Assembly: GCA_025175895.1 (NCBI GenBank)
Contig: CM045993.1
Span: 51,092,621-51,156,620, forward strand
Reading direction: 5' to 3'
From: Wurfbainia villosa
Taxonomy: Eukaryota > Streptophyta > Magnoliopsida > Zingiberales > Zingiberaceae
DNA length: 64,000 nucleotides
The notes beneath the pieces were generated by a model, which saw only the letters and a list, made by a program, of their open reading frames with translations, did not search any database and was not told the origin of the DNA. Positions 21,771-34,720 of the stretch are shown here, one piece after another (within the stretch, counting starts at the first letter, position 1; every line of letters begins with the position of its first letter). The position numbers were made by a program, and so were the translations under genes.

Positions 21771-23974
21771 TGTTGGGTTTCCGGCACCGCGGCGTGTGTG
21801 TGTTCGATCACGTTTCGTAAACATGAACACAGGGGAAGCAATAAAAATAATAAATCTACATTTATTACAACACACACAATACACGCATGCATATTACAAC
21901 AAGTGTAGACATAACCGTAAATCTAAATTTGCAATAAAAGGAAATTTATCTACGTTATACCTTTCGTATGACGTGTAGCGGGAATGGCATCAACCGGAAC
22001 GATCCTCGCTAGAATCGTCTCTATCCGTATCCACGCCGAGTTCCTCGGGATGACTTCGCTAAGCTATGAGCTTCGTCTTCGTACGGGTTACTAGCCTCGT
22101 GTTGATGACGTGATCGAGAGATGATCACGATCCGAATCCAAATTCGGATCCTAATACGAGTTCTCAAAGCTCGCTTCTCCGGAGAGGTATTCGTCAACCA
22201 ATTGACGAATACTTCGTCCTCCACCTCAGAGGATTACCGGAGATCGAATCCCCGGTAAGTTAGCCGCTGTCGGAGCTCTAACCATCGTCCAAATGACGCT
22301 CCAACGAGAGGAGAAGAAGCTGTCCAGAAAAACTGGACAGCTTGGTGGAGGAGTAGGCGCCGGCCAAAACAAGGAAGCCAAGTGCTCACCTTTTCACCGA
22401 GGCCTAGGAAGATCACCGGAGGGTTCACCGGCTGAAGCTTGGACGCCGGCAAGGAACTGGATGGCGGTACAAGGAGCTGGGCGGCAAGATTAGGGTTGGC
22501 GCCGAAAACTCCTTCAATGGGGTGGGCGGCAACTTTTGCTAGGGCTTGGATTAGAGCTTAATTATCCCTTAAGCCCTCTTTTATAGAGAACTAATTCTCT
22601 TAATGGTTATTGGATCATAACCATTAGGCCCGTTAACCCGCTCCATTAAGATAAGTTAAAATAAACCAAACCATCATGGTTTATTTTAAGTTAAAACGAA
22701 CCGAACCAACTTTTGGTTCATTCGTTTAAAATAAACCAAACCCTTTGGTTTATTCTCCTCCATTGGATTAGAACCAAACCATTTTGGTTCATCCATTACG
22801 TCTTCATAAGACTCGGCCCATCCACGCTTCCATTGCGACTGAAACGATTTCATGCTCGCTTTATGTTTGGTCCAACCAAACCTAGTTTCTCTCGGTCTGA
22901 GAATCCAATTCTCAAGCTCATTTTTAATCCTTTGGATTACGCTCGTTGTGCGTGTGACCAAATAGGTTCTCGGTTTATGTTGGCCGTCTATAATTAACCA
23001 TTAATTATAGAACGATCATGAGTGGCACCTAGTAGTACATCATGATCCCCAATTAACCGAAAAGATCAACGGTTGATCTAGAACTATTTCTGAAACCCTT
23101 CAGCAACTCGAATGATTCGTGCCCCATTCCCTTCACTCATCTTATAGACACTTGGTTCAGGACATGGTCTATTGTGTCACTCCCCACTAGGCTGACTACG
23201 TCACACCTAGCCCAAGTATCATTTCCTCGTCCTACGGATTCTAGTTACTCCACATGTATCGAAGAGTACCTTACTCTAAACATGTAATGCTTTGGCCAAA
23301 GACTTTAGTAACAATCCGGAGAGAGGCCATGGGAATACATCTCCTCGCAAGGAGTGGTGAATCCTTTATAGGCTATTCAAACACCTTCGATCACTTCGAC
23401 TTATACCCAATCATCCCGAGTCCACATCTCCTTAGAGATGCTTGCTTAAGATGTCAAAGCATAAGTCTCTATGATCAAGATGACTTGAATACCGCAAGTC
23501 AAAGGAACATCACACTTAAGCCACAGTAAGAACTTCATTGACATATCTATATATGCAGAGAACCATATGAAGTCTTATGGCTGGTCACTCCAATGAACTA
23601 GTTACCATAACTAGCATCCACGATTAACTCCGGACATCACAATGTCTCCAGCCAGTGAGAATCAGCTGCTTGGATACACCAAGGAGTATACCTCGTGCTA
23701 GTCTCGACAGAATTGATGGTGTCCAAATCCATCAATTCATCGACTAGGGATAATTTCGATACATCACAATTACACATGTAGAGATACTCACTAGTTGTGA
23801 TCCAATCACAAATTCTCTCATGCTGTGACTCGTATCGTGGACATTCAGTAAATGAGTTTAAGATCCAATCAAATACATAAAACATGTATACTCAAATAGT
23901 GAATCTTCATTTATCATATAAATGGTTCATACATAAGGCGATTGCCTTAGGACATCTCTCATATATTACTAACA
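21771..23974 (-). repeat. 3' LTR of element H (2.2 kb)
   Basis: On the plus strand it runs from TGTTGGGTTTCCGGCACCGC to ATATATTACTAACA, giving TG...CA ends. A TATA box (CTATAAAAG on the minus strand) lies at 22578-22586. Open frames inside it recur in all family A LTRs through shared descent and show no known domain. Confidence 0.92.
22578..22586 (-). promoter_or_regulatory. TATA box in 3' LTR of H
   Basis: The minus strand reads CTATAAAAG in TTCTCTATAAAAGAGGGC. The same motif lies at 29736-29744, 31885-31893 and 39312-39320 in the other H and I LTRs. Confidence 0.6.
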
Positions 23975-23988
23975 GACTCCCACTTGGC
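23975..23988 (-). promoter_or_regulatory. Polypurine tract of element H
   Basis: The minus strand reads GCCAAGTGGGAGTC next to the LTR start TGTTAGTAATA. It matches A and I. Confidence 0.8.
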
Positions 23989-24450
23989 CTATTGCCAATC
24001 GCTACGGTATCCAATACCATAAGCTCTAACATGACCCTCAAACTTATTTTGAGGTAATGCCTTAGTCAAAGGATCCGCTAAGTTCCTTTCAGTGGGAATT
24101 TTCTCGATTTGTATTTCGTTCCTACTGATAAGATGATAGCGGCGAAGCACATGTTTGGATCATTGATGAGACCACATCAAGTTCAGAGATGAACTTCTTG
24201 ATCCAAACCGCTTCCTTTATTGCTTCCAAAGCTGCAATGTATTCTGCCTTAGTGGCAGAATCCGCTATAGCGTCAAGCTTGGAACATTTCCAACTTATTG
24301 CGCCTCCATTCTAGGTGAATACATACCTAGACTGAGACATGGAATCATCCTTGTCTGTCTGGAGCTGGCATCCGTATACCCACGTATCACCATGTACCCT
24401 TCTCCATATATTAGGAACACATCCTTAGTTCTTCTCAAGTACTTAAGGAT
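23989..24450 (-). pseudogene. RNase H remnant of element H with catalytic deletion
   Basis: The fragment ends at TAG 23989-23991. Motifs GYTDASS (near 24370) and an AEYIAALEAIKEAVWIKKF-like stretch survive in broken frames. The roughly 72-bp block that should encode YCDNNGAIAQAKEP is missing at about 24168-24176, with the same junction as in element A. Loss of this catalytic Asp should abolish RNase H activity whatever the other decay. Confidence 0.85.
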
Positions 24451-25440
24451 CATCTTAACAGCCACCCAATAATCCATTCCTGGATTAGACTGGTATCTGC
24501 TCGTGACACTCAGAGCATACGATACATCGGGCCTCGTACATAACATAGCATACATGATAGATCCTATTGCGGATGCATAGGGAATCTTACTCATGCAAAT
24601 CCTCTCGTCTTCTGTGCGCGGACACATAGACTTCGAAAGGTGTATCCCATGCCTGATGGGTAGGAAACCTGTCTTGGATTCCGACATGCTAAACCTCTTT
24701 AGCACTCAGTCTATATATGTAGACTGCGAAAGACCAAGCAACCATTTCGATCTATCTCTATAGATCTTAATCCCGAGGATGTAGGTTGCTTCTCCTAGGT
24801 CTTTCATGGAGAATGTCTTGGATAACCAAACCTTAACTTACTGTAATATTGAAACATCGTTTCCTATAAGTAATATGTCATCAACATATAATACTAGGAA
24901 CACGACTGCACTCCCACTAACCTTCTTGTACACACAAGGTTCGTCTGGATTTTGTGAGAAATCAAACTTTTTGATGGTCTCATCAAAACGGATATTCCAG
25001 CTCCTGGATGCTTGCTTCAATCCATAAATGGACCGTCGCAATTTGCATACCTTGGTTTTATCAATCGATGTGAAACCCTCAGGCTGTATCATATACACGT
25101 CCTCGAGCAGGTTTCCATTAAGGAAAGCTGTTTTCACATCCATCTGCCATATCTCATAATCATAATGAGCCGCTATGGCCAGGAGCATCCGAATGGATTT
25201 AAGCATAGCTACAGGCGAATAGGTTTCGTCATAATCAACACCTTGTTTTTGACGATATCCTTTCGCCACCAATCTAGCCTTATAGGTAATCACATTACCA
25301 TCCATGTTGGTTTCTTCTTGAAAACCCACTTGCACCCTATAGGCTTTATGCCTTCAGGTGGGTCAACCAAGTTCCAAACTTGGTTTTCATACATGGAATC
25401 CATTTCCGACTTCATGGCACCAAGCCATTTATCCCTTTCT
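24451..25440 (-). pseudogene. Reverse transcriptase of element H
   Basis: A frame open over 24838-25335 carries FKARLVAKGY-type TYKARLVAKGYRQKQGVDYD, MDVKTAFLNGNL, YGLKQASRSWNIRF and the YVDD box at 24877-24888. A stop and frame change follow at 24838. The thumb and connection (VLKRFSMSESKTGFLPIRHG) continue in 24295-24705. The upstream join to integrase is shifted near 25310. This is the best preserved domain of H. Confidence 0.88.
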
Positions 25441-26440
25441 GAACTTGTCAGCACTTCTTCATAACTGGTAGGCTCCTCATCATCAATGAGTAACACGTCG
25501 TTCGATTCACTTACGAGAAATCCATATCTCTCAGGAATATTGCATGTTCTACCAGATCTACGAAGATGTGGTGTTACAATAGGTCCAGCCGATTGCTCAT
25601 CACTATGAGTTGTCGGCTGTTGTGCTTCACCAGGTATCTCATTAATGTCTATTTGAGTATCTCGAGCCTCCTCAAGCTCGATGACACTCCCACTGTTTTC
25701 TTGCAAGAGAAACTCTTTCTCTAGAAACACAACATGCCTTGAAACAAACACCTTTTGTTCCACAGGATGATAGAATTGGTAACCCCTAGTTTCCTTAGGG
25801 TGTCCAATAAATAGACATTTATCAGACTTAGCATCCAATTTGTCTGATACAGTCCGCTTCACATAAGCAGGACAACCCCATATCTTCAAGTAAGATACAT
25901 GAGGTTTCTTACTATTCCATATCTCATATGGAGTAGTTGAGACTACCTGTGGGCATTCTGCTTAACAAGTAAACAGTCTCAAGTGCATAGCCCCAAAAGG
26001 ACTTGGGAAGAGTCGCATGATTCATCATTGACTGACCATGTCCAACAAGGTTCCTAATTACGCCTCTCGATACACCATTATCTTTGTGGTGTATATGGCG
26101 GAGTCCATTGAGACAATATGCCATTGTCTCTTAGATAATCAAGAAACTCTTGACTTAAGTATTCACCACCTCGATCCGATCGAAGTATTTTAATACTCTT
26201 GTCATGTTATTTCTCTACTTCATTTCTGAATTCTTTGAACCTTTCAAAGGCTTCAGACTTGTGTTTCATCAAGAACACATACCCAAACCGTGAGTGATCA
26301 TCGGTGAAGGTAATGAAGTAGCTATAGCCTCCTAAAGCTTGAGTTGACATAGGTCCACATACATCACTATGTATTAGGCCTAGCAACTCTCCCACTTGTT
26401 CACCTTTTCCTGTAAAAGGTAACTTACTCATCTTGCCTTT
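25441..26440 (-). pseudogene. Integrase remnant of element H
   Basis: The segments are IHSDVCGPMSTQALGGYSYF (26207-26431), a frameshifted RSDRGGEY near 26170, and SFWGYALETVYLLSRM (25924-26124). KIWGCPAYVKRTVSDKLDAK (25290-25889) leads into the RT spacer. The segment that should carry the catalytic Glu reads NGVSRGVIRNL and is disrupted. At least three frameshifts separate the pieces. Confidence 0.85.
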
Positions 26441-27060
26441 TAATCATGATTCACATGTATCGTATGAATCCAATTCAAACGATTCCAGAATTCCACATCG
26501 GTGTAATTCGGACATGCGTTTCTTGCTTACATGGCCAAGACGACAATGCCACATGTAGGAGTCTATTTGATTATCCTTTCGAGCATGCTTGTTGTTCGCT
26601 TCGATATTGAAAATGTCACTGGATACGTCCAACGTATAAATACCATTGCTTAAAGTTCCAGTCCCATAAAGAACTCCATTCAAAGTTATGTAACAATAAT
26701 TGTTACTAAAAGTCAAATGATACCCATTTCTATTTGAACAAGAAATAGAAATGATGTTCTTTATCAATGAAGGAACTTAAAAGCAATTGTCCAGTTCTAA
26801 GACAAGTCCTGCAGGGAGTTTCAACAAATACGTTCCGATGGCGAGTGCAGCAACCTTTGCTCCATTCCCAACACATAAATTTGACTCTCCCTTGACGAGT
26901 CTTCTTCTATTCCTTAGCTCATGTATGTCATTACATATATATGAGTCACACACAGTATCCAATACCCAAGCATTTGAGGAAATAGAATGACAATCAATAA
27001 CGAAGATATCTGAAGAAGATGGGGCATCCAATGCCTAGTTCTTCTTCACGGACTCAAGAT
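26441..27060 (-). pseudogene. Protease and pre-integrase remnant of element H
   Basis: The protease motif reads WVLDTVCDSYICN (about 26960), so the DTG Gly is changed to Val. The pre-integrase motif MWHCRLGHVSKKRMSELH (26444-26767) is well kept and ends at DTCES with a stop. The neighbours are gag remnants on the higher-coordinate side and integrase on the lower. Confidence 0.85.
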
Positions 27061-27632
27061 AAATCTTGCAATTTCTTCGCCAATGGCCCTATTGAGCTGG
27101 TTCTGCCTTTTTAGTCTTTTTCTTCTTCCCCTTCTGTTGTTCCTTTGACTCCCTCTTAGAACCTTTCTTCGAGGAATCAACTAACAACACCGTCCCCTGC
27201 TCATGCTTCTCAGAAGGCACCACAGTCTTCAGCATGTTGAGCAGTACCACAGATGAACCTTCTTGCATCTCAGAGGTAAAGAGGAGCTTGGAGACTTCGA
27301 ACCTTTCGAATCTCACTTGCTTCATCAACCAACTCACAAAGATGAAGAACTACGATATGAGCATCCATATGCTCATGCTGCTTTCATAGCTTGGGTTCCA
27401 TCACGGCTAGCATGATGCAACTCATTTGTTCAGAATCACTCACATGTTTCTGATAGGCCAACAATTGGTCCAGAGTTGCATCGTCACTAGGACGGGCGGG
27501 AAGAGGCGCTTCGAGGACATTTCCAAGTTTTTCAACCTTGAGAACAATTCTCAAGCTTCTAAGCCAGTCCAAGAAGCTCGGCCCAGTCAATTTATTCGAA
27601 TCCAAAATGGAACGCAAATTCAAAGACATCAT
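27061..27632 (-). pseudogene. gag remnant of element H with internal deletion
   Basis: Gag starts at ATG 27632 or 27629 (MMSLNLRSILDSNKLTGPSF) and reaches a stop at 27384-27386. It continues in 27089-27337 (FERFEVSKLLFTSEMQEGSS). The block of about 55 residues that follows EGSSIV in element I is missing at about 27241-27252 (SSVV joined to LLNMLKT), the same junction as in A. The first half of the zinc knuckle (CHHCGKE) is deleted near 27088, leaving only GHWRRNC. Confidence 0.88.
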
Positions 27633-28895
27633 GATCAATCTTAGAAATACAAAATGAGCATATATGAGAAAATGATTTTTAAAATGCATCAATATACATT
27701 TATAAATCCCATTCATTTTTCGAATTTCAAAAACTCCAAAATCACTTCGGGAGATCGTAGGTCCATCTCCGAATGGGATGATATCCATCATAGTTATGAA
27801 CAAGCTTGGAGAGAGTCCAACAAGCCATTCATAACTACGACGGTAGGTATCAACTATACCGATTACATATCACGTATATGCAACTATCACAATGTGCTAT
27901 CAACTAATTGAATGTTCACACATACATCGGGTTGTTAACACATTAACAAGTATGCATCATATGCATAGCACCCAACTTCACCTCCCTTTACATCGACCTT
28001 GGAGAGAGTCCAACAAGCCGATGCTCCAGGTTAAAGCCAACCCATTAATCGGGACATAGTTTTAATATGGTTAGAGCGCATTCAACCAATTAGCCCAGCT
28101 TGGAGAGAGTCCAACAACCAAAGCTAACGATTGACCTCTGACTCTTACCATATTAGTATTAAACTATTCCATGGTTTGAACATGTTCGGTTCGAGCCGGG
28201 CTTGGAGAGAGTCCAACAACCCAAACAAGAAACGGAACTCTGGTTCTAACCATATTAATGGAAGGTGTAGGCTTTAATATTGTTTAAGGGTTTTTATGTC
28301 TCATCCTCTTTGCATGCAAATAACTATTATCTACATGGCATGACATACATGGCATACATCTACATGTCACGACATGCATGACATAATGTTATGCATCTAA
28401 TGCAATTACATGGCATACAATTATGTCATGTATATAATTTCCTTATATGTCATAACTATTTATGGAAATAAAATATGTTTAAGATTTGATTCTCCAAATC
28501 AAATCATAATTAAATTAGGAAAAAATTTCCAAATCTAATCACATATTTTATTCATGGAATTATTTGATTAAGGAAAATCTATTTAGGAAACCAATTTCCT
28601 AAATCATTAAAACTACTTATGGAAATAAAATATTTTAAGATTTGATTTCCCAAATCAAATCATGATTAAATTAGGAAACAAATTTCCAGAATCTAATCAA
28701 ATATTTTATTTATGAAAAAATCAATTTCCATAAAATACATCCAACTTTCCAAAAGTGGAAGATTTCCATAAGTACTTCTAGACTTTCCAAAATTGAAAAA
28801 TTTCCATAAATACTTCTAATTTTCAAAATTAGAAAATTTCCAGAAATAACATTATGACTATCGCAAAACCATTTTTACGATTATGTCGAAACACA
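27633..28895 (-). other. Untranslated leader of H with four small hairpins
   Basis: About 1.26 kb lies between the primer site and gag with no sustained frame. Four copies of TTGGAGAGAGTCCAA occur at 27806-27820, 27999-28013, 28100-28114 and 28202-28216. On the transcribed strand each reads TTGGACTCTCTCCAA and can pair as a 5-bp stem with a CTCTC loop. The part near the primer site (28440-28860) is AT-rich with repeated TTTCCA/TGGAAA blocks. Confidence 0.8.
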
Positions 28896-28914
28896 ACCTG
28901 GGCTCTGATACCAC
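28896..28914 (-). promoter_or_regulatory. Primer-binding site of element H
   Basis: The minus strand reads GTGGTATCAGAGCCCAGGT directly after the 5' LTR. It is of the initiator-methionine tRNA type. Confidence 0.85.
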
Positions 28915-31062
28915 TGTTGGGTTTCCGGCACCGCGGCGTGTGTGTGTTCGATCACGTTTCATAAACATGAACACAGCGGAAGCAATAAAAATAATAAATC
29001 TATATTTATTACAACACACACAACACACGCATGCGTATTACAACAAGTGTAGACATAACCGTAAATCTAAATTTGCAATAAAAGTAAATTTATCTACGTT
29101 ATACCTTTCGTATGACGTATAGCGGAAACGACATCAACCGGAACGATCCTCGCTAGAATCGTCTCTATCTGTATCCACGCTGAGTTCCTTGGGATGACTT
29201 CGCTAAGCCACGAGCTTCGTCTTCGTACGGCTCACTAGCCTCGTGTTGAAGACGACGTGATCAAGAGATGATCACGATTCGAATCCAAATTCGGATCATA
29301 ATACGAGTTCTCAAAACTCGCTTCTCCGGAGAGGTATTCGTCAACCAATTGACGAATCCTTCATCCTCCACCTCAGAGGATTACCGGAGATCGAATCCCC
29401 GGTAAGTTAGCCGCTGTCGGAGCTCTAACCGTCGTCCAAACGATGCTCCAACGAGAGGAGAAGAAGCTGTCCAGAAAAAATGGACAGCTTGGTGGAGGAG
29501 TAGGCGGCGACCAAAACAAGGAAGCCAAGTGCTCACCTTTTCACCGAGGCCTAGGAAGATCACCGGAGGGTCGCCGGAGGGTTCACTGGCTGAAGCTTGG
29601 ACGCCGGCAAGGAGCTGGACGGCGGTACAAGGAGCTGGGCGGCAAGCTTAGGGTTGGCACCGAAAACTCCTTCAATGGGGTGGGCGACAACTTTTGCTAG
29701 GGCTTGGATTAGAGCTTAATTATCCCTTAAGCCCTCTTTTATAGAGAACTAATTCTCTTAATGGTTATTGGATCATAACCATTAGTCCCGTTAACCCGCT
29801 ACATTAAGATAAGTTAAAATAAACCAAACCATGATGATTTATTTTAAGTTAAAACGAACCGAACCAACTTTTGGTTCATTCGTTTAAAATAAACCAAACC
29901 CTTTGGTTTATTCTCCTCCATTGGATTAGAACCAAACCATTTTGGTTCATCCATTACGTCTTCATAAGACTTGGCCCATCCACGCTTCCATTGCGACTGA
30001 AACGATTTCATGCTCGCTTTATGTTTGGTCCAACCAAACCTAGTTTCTCTCGGTCTGAGAATCCCATTCTCAAGCTCGTTTTAAATCCTTTGGATTACGC
30101 TCGTTGTGCGTGTGACCAAATAGGTTCCGGTTTATGTTGGCCGTCTATAATTAACCATTAATTATAGAACGATCATGAGTGGCACCTAGTAGTACATCAT
30201 GATCCCCAATTAACCGAAAAGATCAACGGTTGATCCAGAACTATTTCTGAAACCCTTAAGCAGCTCGAATGATTCGTGCCCCATTCCCTTCACTCATCTT
30301 ATACCCACTTGGTTCAGGACATGGTCTATAGTGTCAGTCCCCACTAGGCTGACTACGTCACACCTATCCCAAGTATCATTTCCTCGTCCTACGGATTCTA
30401 GTTACTCCACATGTATCGAAGAGTACCTTACTCTAAACATGTAATGCTTTGGCCAAAGACTTTAGTAACAATCCGACGAGAGGCCATGGGTATACATCAC
30501 CTCGCAAGGAGTGGTGAATCCTTTATAGGCTATTCAAACACCTTCGATCACTTCGACTTATACCCAATCATCCCGGGTCCACATCTCCTTAGAGATGCTT
30601 GCTTAAGATGTCAAAGCATAAGTCTCTATGATCAAGATGACTTGAATACCGCAAGTCAAAGGAACATCGCACTTAAGCCACAGTAAGAACTTCATTGACA
30701 TATCTATATATGCAGAGAACCATATGAAGTCTTACGGCTGGTCACTCTAATGAACTAGTTACCATAACTAGCATCCACGATTAACTCCGGACATCACAAT
30801 ATCTCCAGCCAGTGAGAATCAACTGCTTGGATACACCAAGGAGTATACCTCGTGCTAGTCTCGACAGAATTGATGGTGTCCAAATCCATCAATTCATCGA
30901 CTAGGGATAATTTCGATACATCACAATTACACATGTAGAGATACTCACTAGTTGTGATCCAATCACAAATTCTCTCATGCTGTGAATCGTATCGTGGACA
31001 TTCAGTAAATGAGTTTAAGATCCAATCAAATACATAAAACATGCATACTCAAATAGTGAATC
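28915..31062 (-). repeat. 5' LTR of element H, main piece
   Basis: It runs from TGTTGGGTTTCCGGCACC on the plus strand to TAGTGAATC at 31062, where element I is inserted. The last 69 bp of the LTR lie at 40712-40780. It aligns with 21771-23974. Confidence 0.9.
31058..31062. repeat. Target-site duplication of I, left copy
   Basis: GAATC here is repeated at 40707-40711, just after the far LTR end of I. In the uninterrupted LTR (23898 onward) this base string occurs once at the same place. Confidence 0.88.
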
Positions 31063-33274
31063 TGTTGAGTTTCCGGCACCGCGGCGTGTGAGTGTTCGAT
31101 CACGTTTCGTAAATATGAACACAGCGGAAGCAATAGAAATAATAAATCTACATTTATTACAACACACACAACACACGCATATTACAACAAGTGTAGACAT
31201 AACCGTAAATTTAAATTTGCAATAAAAGGAAATTTATCTACATTATACCTTTCGTATGACGTGTAGCGGGAACGGCATCAACCGGAATGATCCTCACTAG
31301 AATCGTCTCTATCCGTATCCACGCCGAGTTCCTCGGGATGACTTCGCTAAGTCACGAGCTTCGTCTTCATACGGGTTACTAGCCTCGTGTTGAAGACGAC
31401 GTGATCGAGAGATGATCACGATCCGAATCCAAATTTGGATCCTAATACGAGTTCTCAAAACTCGTTTCTCCGGAGAGGTATTCGTCAACCGATTGATGAA
31501 TCCTTCGTCCTCCACCTCAGAGGATTACCGGAGATCGAATCCCCGGTAAGTTAGCCACTGTCGGAGCTCTAACCGTCGTCCAAACGACGCTCCGACGAGA
31601 GGAGAAGAAGCTGTCCAGAAAACTGGATAGCTTGGTGGAGGAGTAGGCGCCGGCCAAAACAAGGAAGCCAAGTGCTCACCTTTTCACCGAGGCCTAGGAA
31701 GATCACCGGAGGGTCGCCGGAGGGTTCACCGGCTGAAGCTTGGATGCCGGCAAGGACTTGGACGGCGGCACAAAAGCTGGGCGGCGGCACAAGGGGGTTG
31801 GGCGCCGAAATCTCCAAGGATGAGGTGGGCGGCAACCTTAGGGCAAGGGTTTTTGGATTAGGGCTTAATTATCCCTTAAGCCCTCTTTTATAGAGAACTA
31901 CTTCTCTTAATGGTTATTGGATCATAACCATTAGGCCCATTAACCCGCTCCATTAAGATAAGTTAAAATAAACCAAACCATGATGGTTTATTTTAAGTTA
32001 AAACGAACCGAACCAACTTTTGGTTTATTCGTTTAAAATAAACCAAACCCTTTGGTTTATTCTCATCCATTTGATTAGAACCAAACCATTTTGGTTCATC
32101 CATTACGTCTTCATAAGACGCGGCCTATCCATGCTTCCATTGCGATTGAAACGATTTCATGCTCGCTTTATGTTTGGTCCAACCAAACCTAGTTTCTCTC
32201 GGTCTGAGAATCCCATTCTCAAGCTTGTTTTAAATCCTTTTGATTATGCTCGTTGTGCGTGTGACCAAATAGGTTCTCGATTTATGTTGGCCGTCTATAA
32301 TTAACCATTAATTATAGAACGATCATGAGTGGCACCTAGTAGTACATCATGATCCCCAATTAACCGAAAAGATCAACGGTTGATCCATAACTATTTCTGA
32401 AACCCTTCAGTAGCTCGAATGAATCGTGCCCCATTCCCTTAACTCATCTTATACCCACTTGGTTCAGGACATGGTCTATTGTGTCAGTCCCCACTAGGCT
32501 GACTACGTCACACCTAGCCCAAGTATCATTTCCTCGTCCTACGGATTCTAGTTACTCCACATGTATCGAAGAGTACCTTACTCTAAACATGTAATGCTTT
32601 GGCCAAAGACTTTAGTAACAATCCGACGAGAGGCCATGGGTATACATCTCCTCGCAAGGAGTGGTGAATCCTTTATAGGCTATTCAAACACCTTCGATCA
32701 CTTCGACTTATACCCAATCATCCCGGGTCCACATCTCCTTAGAGATGCTTGCTTAAGATGTCAAAGCATAAGTCTCTATGATCAAGATGACTTGAATACC
32801 GCAAGTCAAAGGAACATCGCACTTAAGCCACAGTAAGAACTTCATTGACATATCTATATATTCAGAGAACCATATGAAGTCTTACGGCTGGTCACTCCAA
32901 TGAACTAGTTACCATAACTAGCATCCACGATTAACTCCGGACATCACTATGTCTCCAAACCAAAGGAGAATCACCGCTTGATACACCAAGGAGTATACTA
33001 GTCTCGACAGAATTGATGGTGTCCAAATCCATCAATTCATCGACTAGGGATAATTCCAATACATCACAATTACACATGTAGAGATACTCACTAGTTGTGA
33101 TCCAATCACAAATTTTCTCATGCTGTGAATCGTATCGTGGATATTCAGTAAATGAGTTTAAGATCCAATCAAATACATAAAACATGTATACTCAAATAGT
33201 GAATCTTCATTTATCATATAAATGGTTCATACATAAGACGATTGCCTTAGGACATCTCTCATATATTACTAACA
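31063..33274 (-). repeat. 3' LTR of element I
   Basis: TGTTGAGTTTCCGGCACC to ATATATTACTAACA on the plus strand, 2.2 kb, TATA box on the minus strand at 31885-31893. Differences from H include a small rearranged stretch near 32956-32990. Confidence 0.92.
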
Positions 33275-33288
33275 GACTCCCACTTGGC
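33275..33288 (-). promoter_or_regulatory. Polypurine tract of element I
   Basis: The minus strand reads GCCAAGTGGGAGTC, identical to H, next to TGTTAGTAATA. Confidence 0.8.
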
Positions 33289-34720
33289 CTAATGCCAATC
33301 GCTATGGTATCCAATACCATAAGCTCGAACATGACCCTCAAACTTATTTTGAGGTAATGCCTTAGTCAAGGGATCCACTAAGTTCCTTTCAATTTTCTGA
33401 TTTATATTTCATTCCTACCGATGATCTCTCCGATAAGATGATAGCGCGGCTACATGTTTGGATCGCTGATGAGACCTTGGCTCTTTCGTCGCGCAATTGC
33501 TCCATTGTTGTCGCAGAGACCGCATTGCTTCAACAATGGCCGAATCACACCAAGTTCATGAACGAACTTTTGATCCAAACCGCCTTTGCCGCCTGGCCGC
33601 AATGTATTCTCGCCTCGCGGTAGAATCCGCCATGCCTCTTGTTTGGAACTTTTCCAACTCATCGCGCTCCCATTCAAGGTGAACACGATCTAGCATCGAG
33701 ACCTGAATCATCCTTGTCTCGTCTCGAAGCCGCATCCGTGATACCCGCAGTATCACCATGTCCCTTCTCCATATATTAGAACACATCCTTAGTTCTTCTC
33801 AAGTACTTAAGGATCGCCTTAATCACCGCCTAATGATCCATTCTTGATCGGATCGTATCCGCGTGACACTCGTGAGCGCACGATACATCGGGCCTCGTGT
33901 ACATAACATAGCATACATGATAGATCCTATTGATGCATAGGGAATCTTACTCATGCAAATCCTCTCGCCTTCAGGCGACATGGACATAGACTTCAAAGGT
34001 GTACCCCATGCCCGATGGGTAAGAAACCTTTCTTGATTCCGACATGCTAAACCTCTTTAGCACTCGGCCTATATATGTAGATCGAAAGACCAAGCAACCG
34101 CTTCGATCTATCTCTATAGATCTTAATCCCGAGGATGTAGGTTGCTTCTCCTGTGTCTTTCATGGAGAATGTCTTGGATAACCAAACCTTCATCGATCAG
34201 AAGATTGAAACATCGCTTCCTATAAGTAGTATGTCATCGACATACAATACTAGGAACACGATCGCACTCCCACTAACCTTCTTGTACACACAAGGTTCTC
34301 GATTTTGTGAGAAATCAAACTTTTGATTGTCTCATCAAAATGGATATTCCAGCCTCGGATGCTTGCTTCAATCCATAAATGGACCGGCCGCAATTTGCAT
34401 ACCTTGGTTTTATCAATCGATGTGAAACCTCAGTCAGATCATATACACGCCCTCGAGCAAGTGTTCCATTAAGGAAAGCTATTTTCACATCCATCCGCCA
34501 TATCTCATAATCATAATGAGCCGCTATGGCCGTGAGCATCCGAATGGATTTACATACAAAGTAATATGTTTCATTATAATCAACACTGTTGATTTATATC
34601 TATTACGGGCCAAGAGATTCTCAACCTTCATCTAGCTTTCATTTTAAAAGAGAGATAAAAAACATTACCATCCATGTTTGTTAGCAATATGTAACTGAAC
34701 GTTTGCACCCTATAGGCTTT
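33289..34720 (-). pseudogene. RT and RNase H of element I, densely altered
   Basis: From the TAG at 33289-33291 back to about 34720 the polyprotein can be followed only in short pieces: LCDNNGAIARRKSQG (33450-33686), a near-YVDD region around 34230, and AIAAHYDYEIWRMDVKIAFL (34315-34539). Compared with H, many changes are one- to three-base differences at or next to CTG, CAG or CCAGG strings, often creating new CG pairs. The neighbouring 2.4 kb of the same element has no frameshift. The RNase H block missing from A and H is present here. Confidence 0.8.

Noticed and set aside
23254..23529. A 91-residue frame antisense to the LTR, repeated at 30411, 32561 and 39989
   Set aside because: Same reason: shared descent of LTR sequence, antisense to the element, with frame damage in the copy at 39989.
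27806..28216. Regularly spaced short repeats resembling a CRISPR array
   Set aside because: The repeats are only 15 bases, spacers are about 85-180 bases, and they sit in the leader of a plant retrotransposon. They are reported as hairpins instead.
28896..28914. tRNA-like sequence
   Set aside because: It is only the 18-base primer-binding complement of a tRNA 3' end. No cloverleaf surrounds it.
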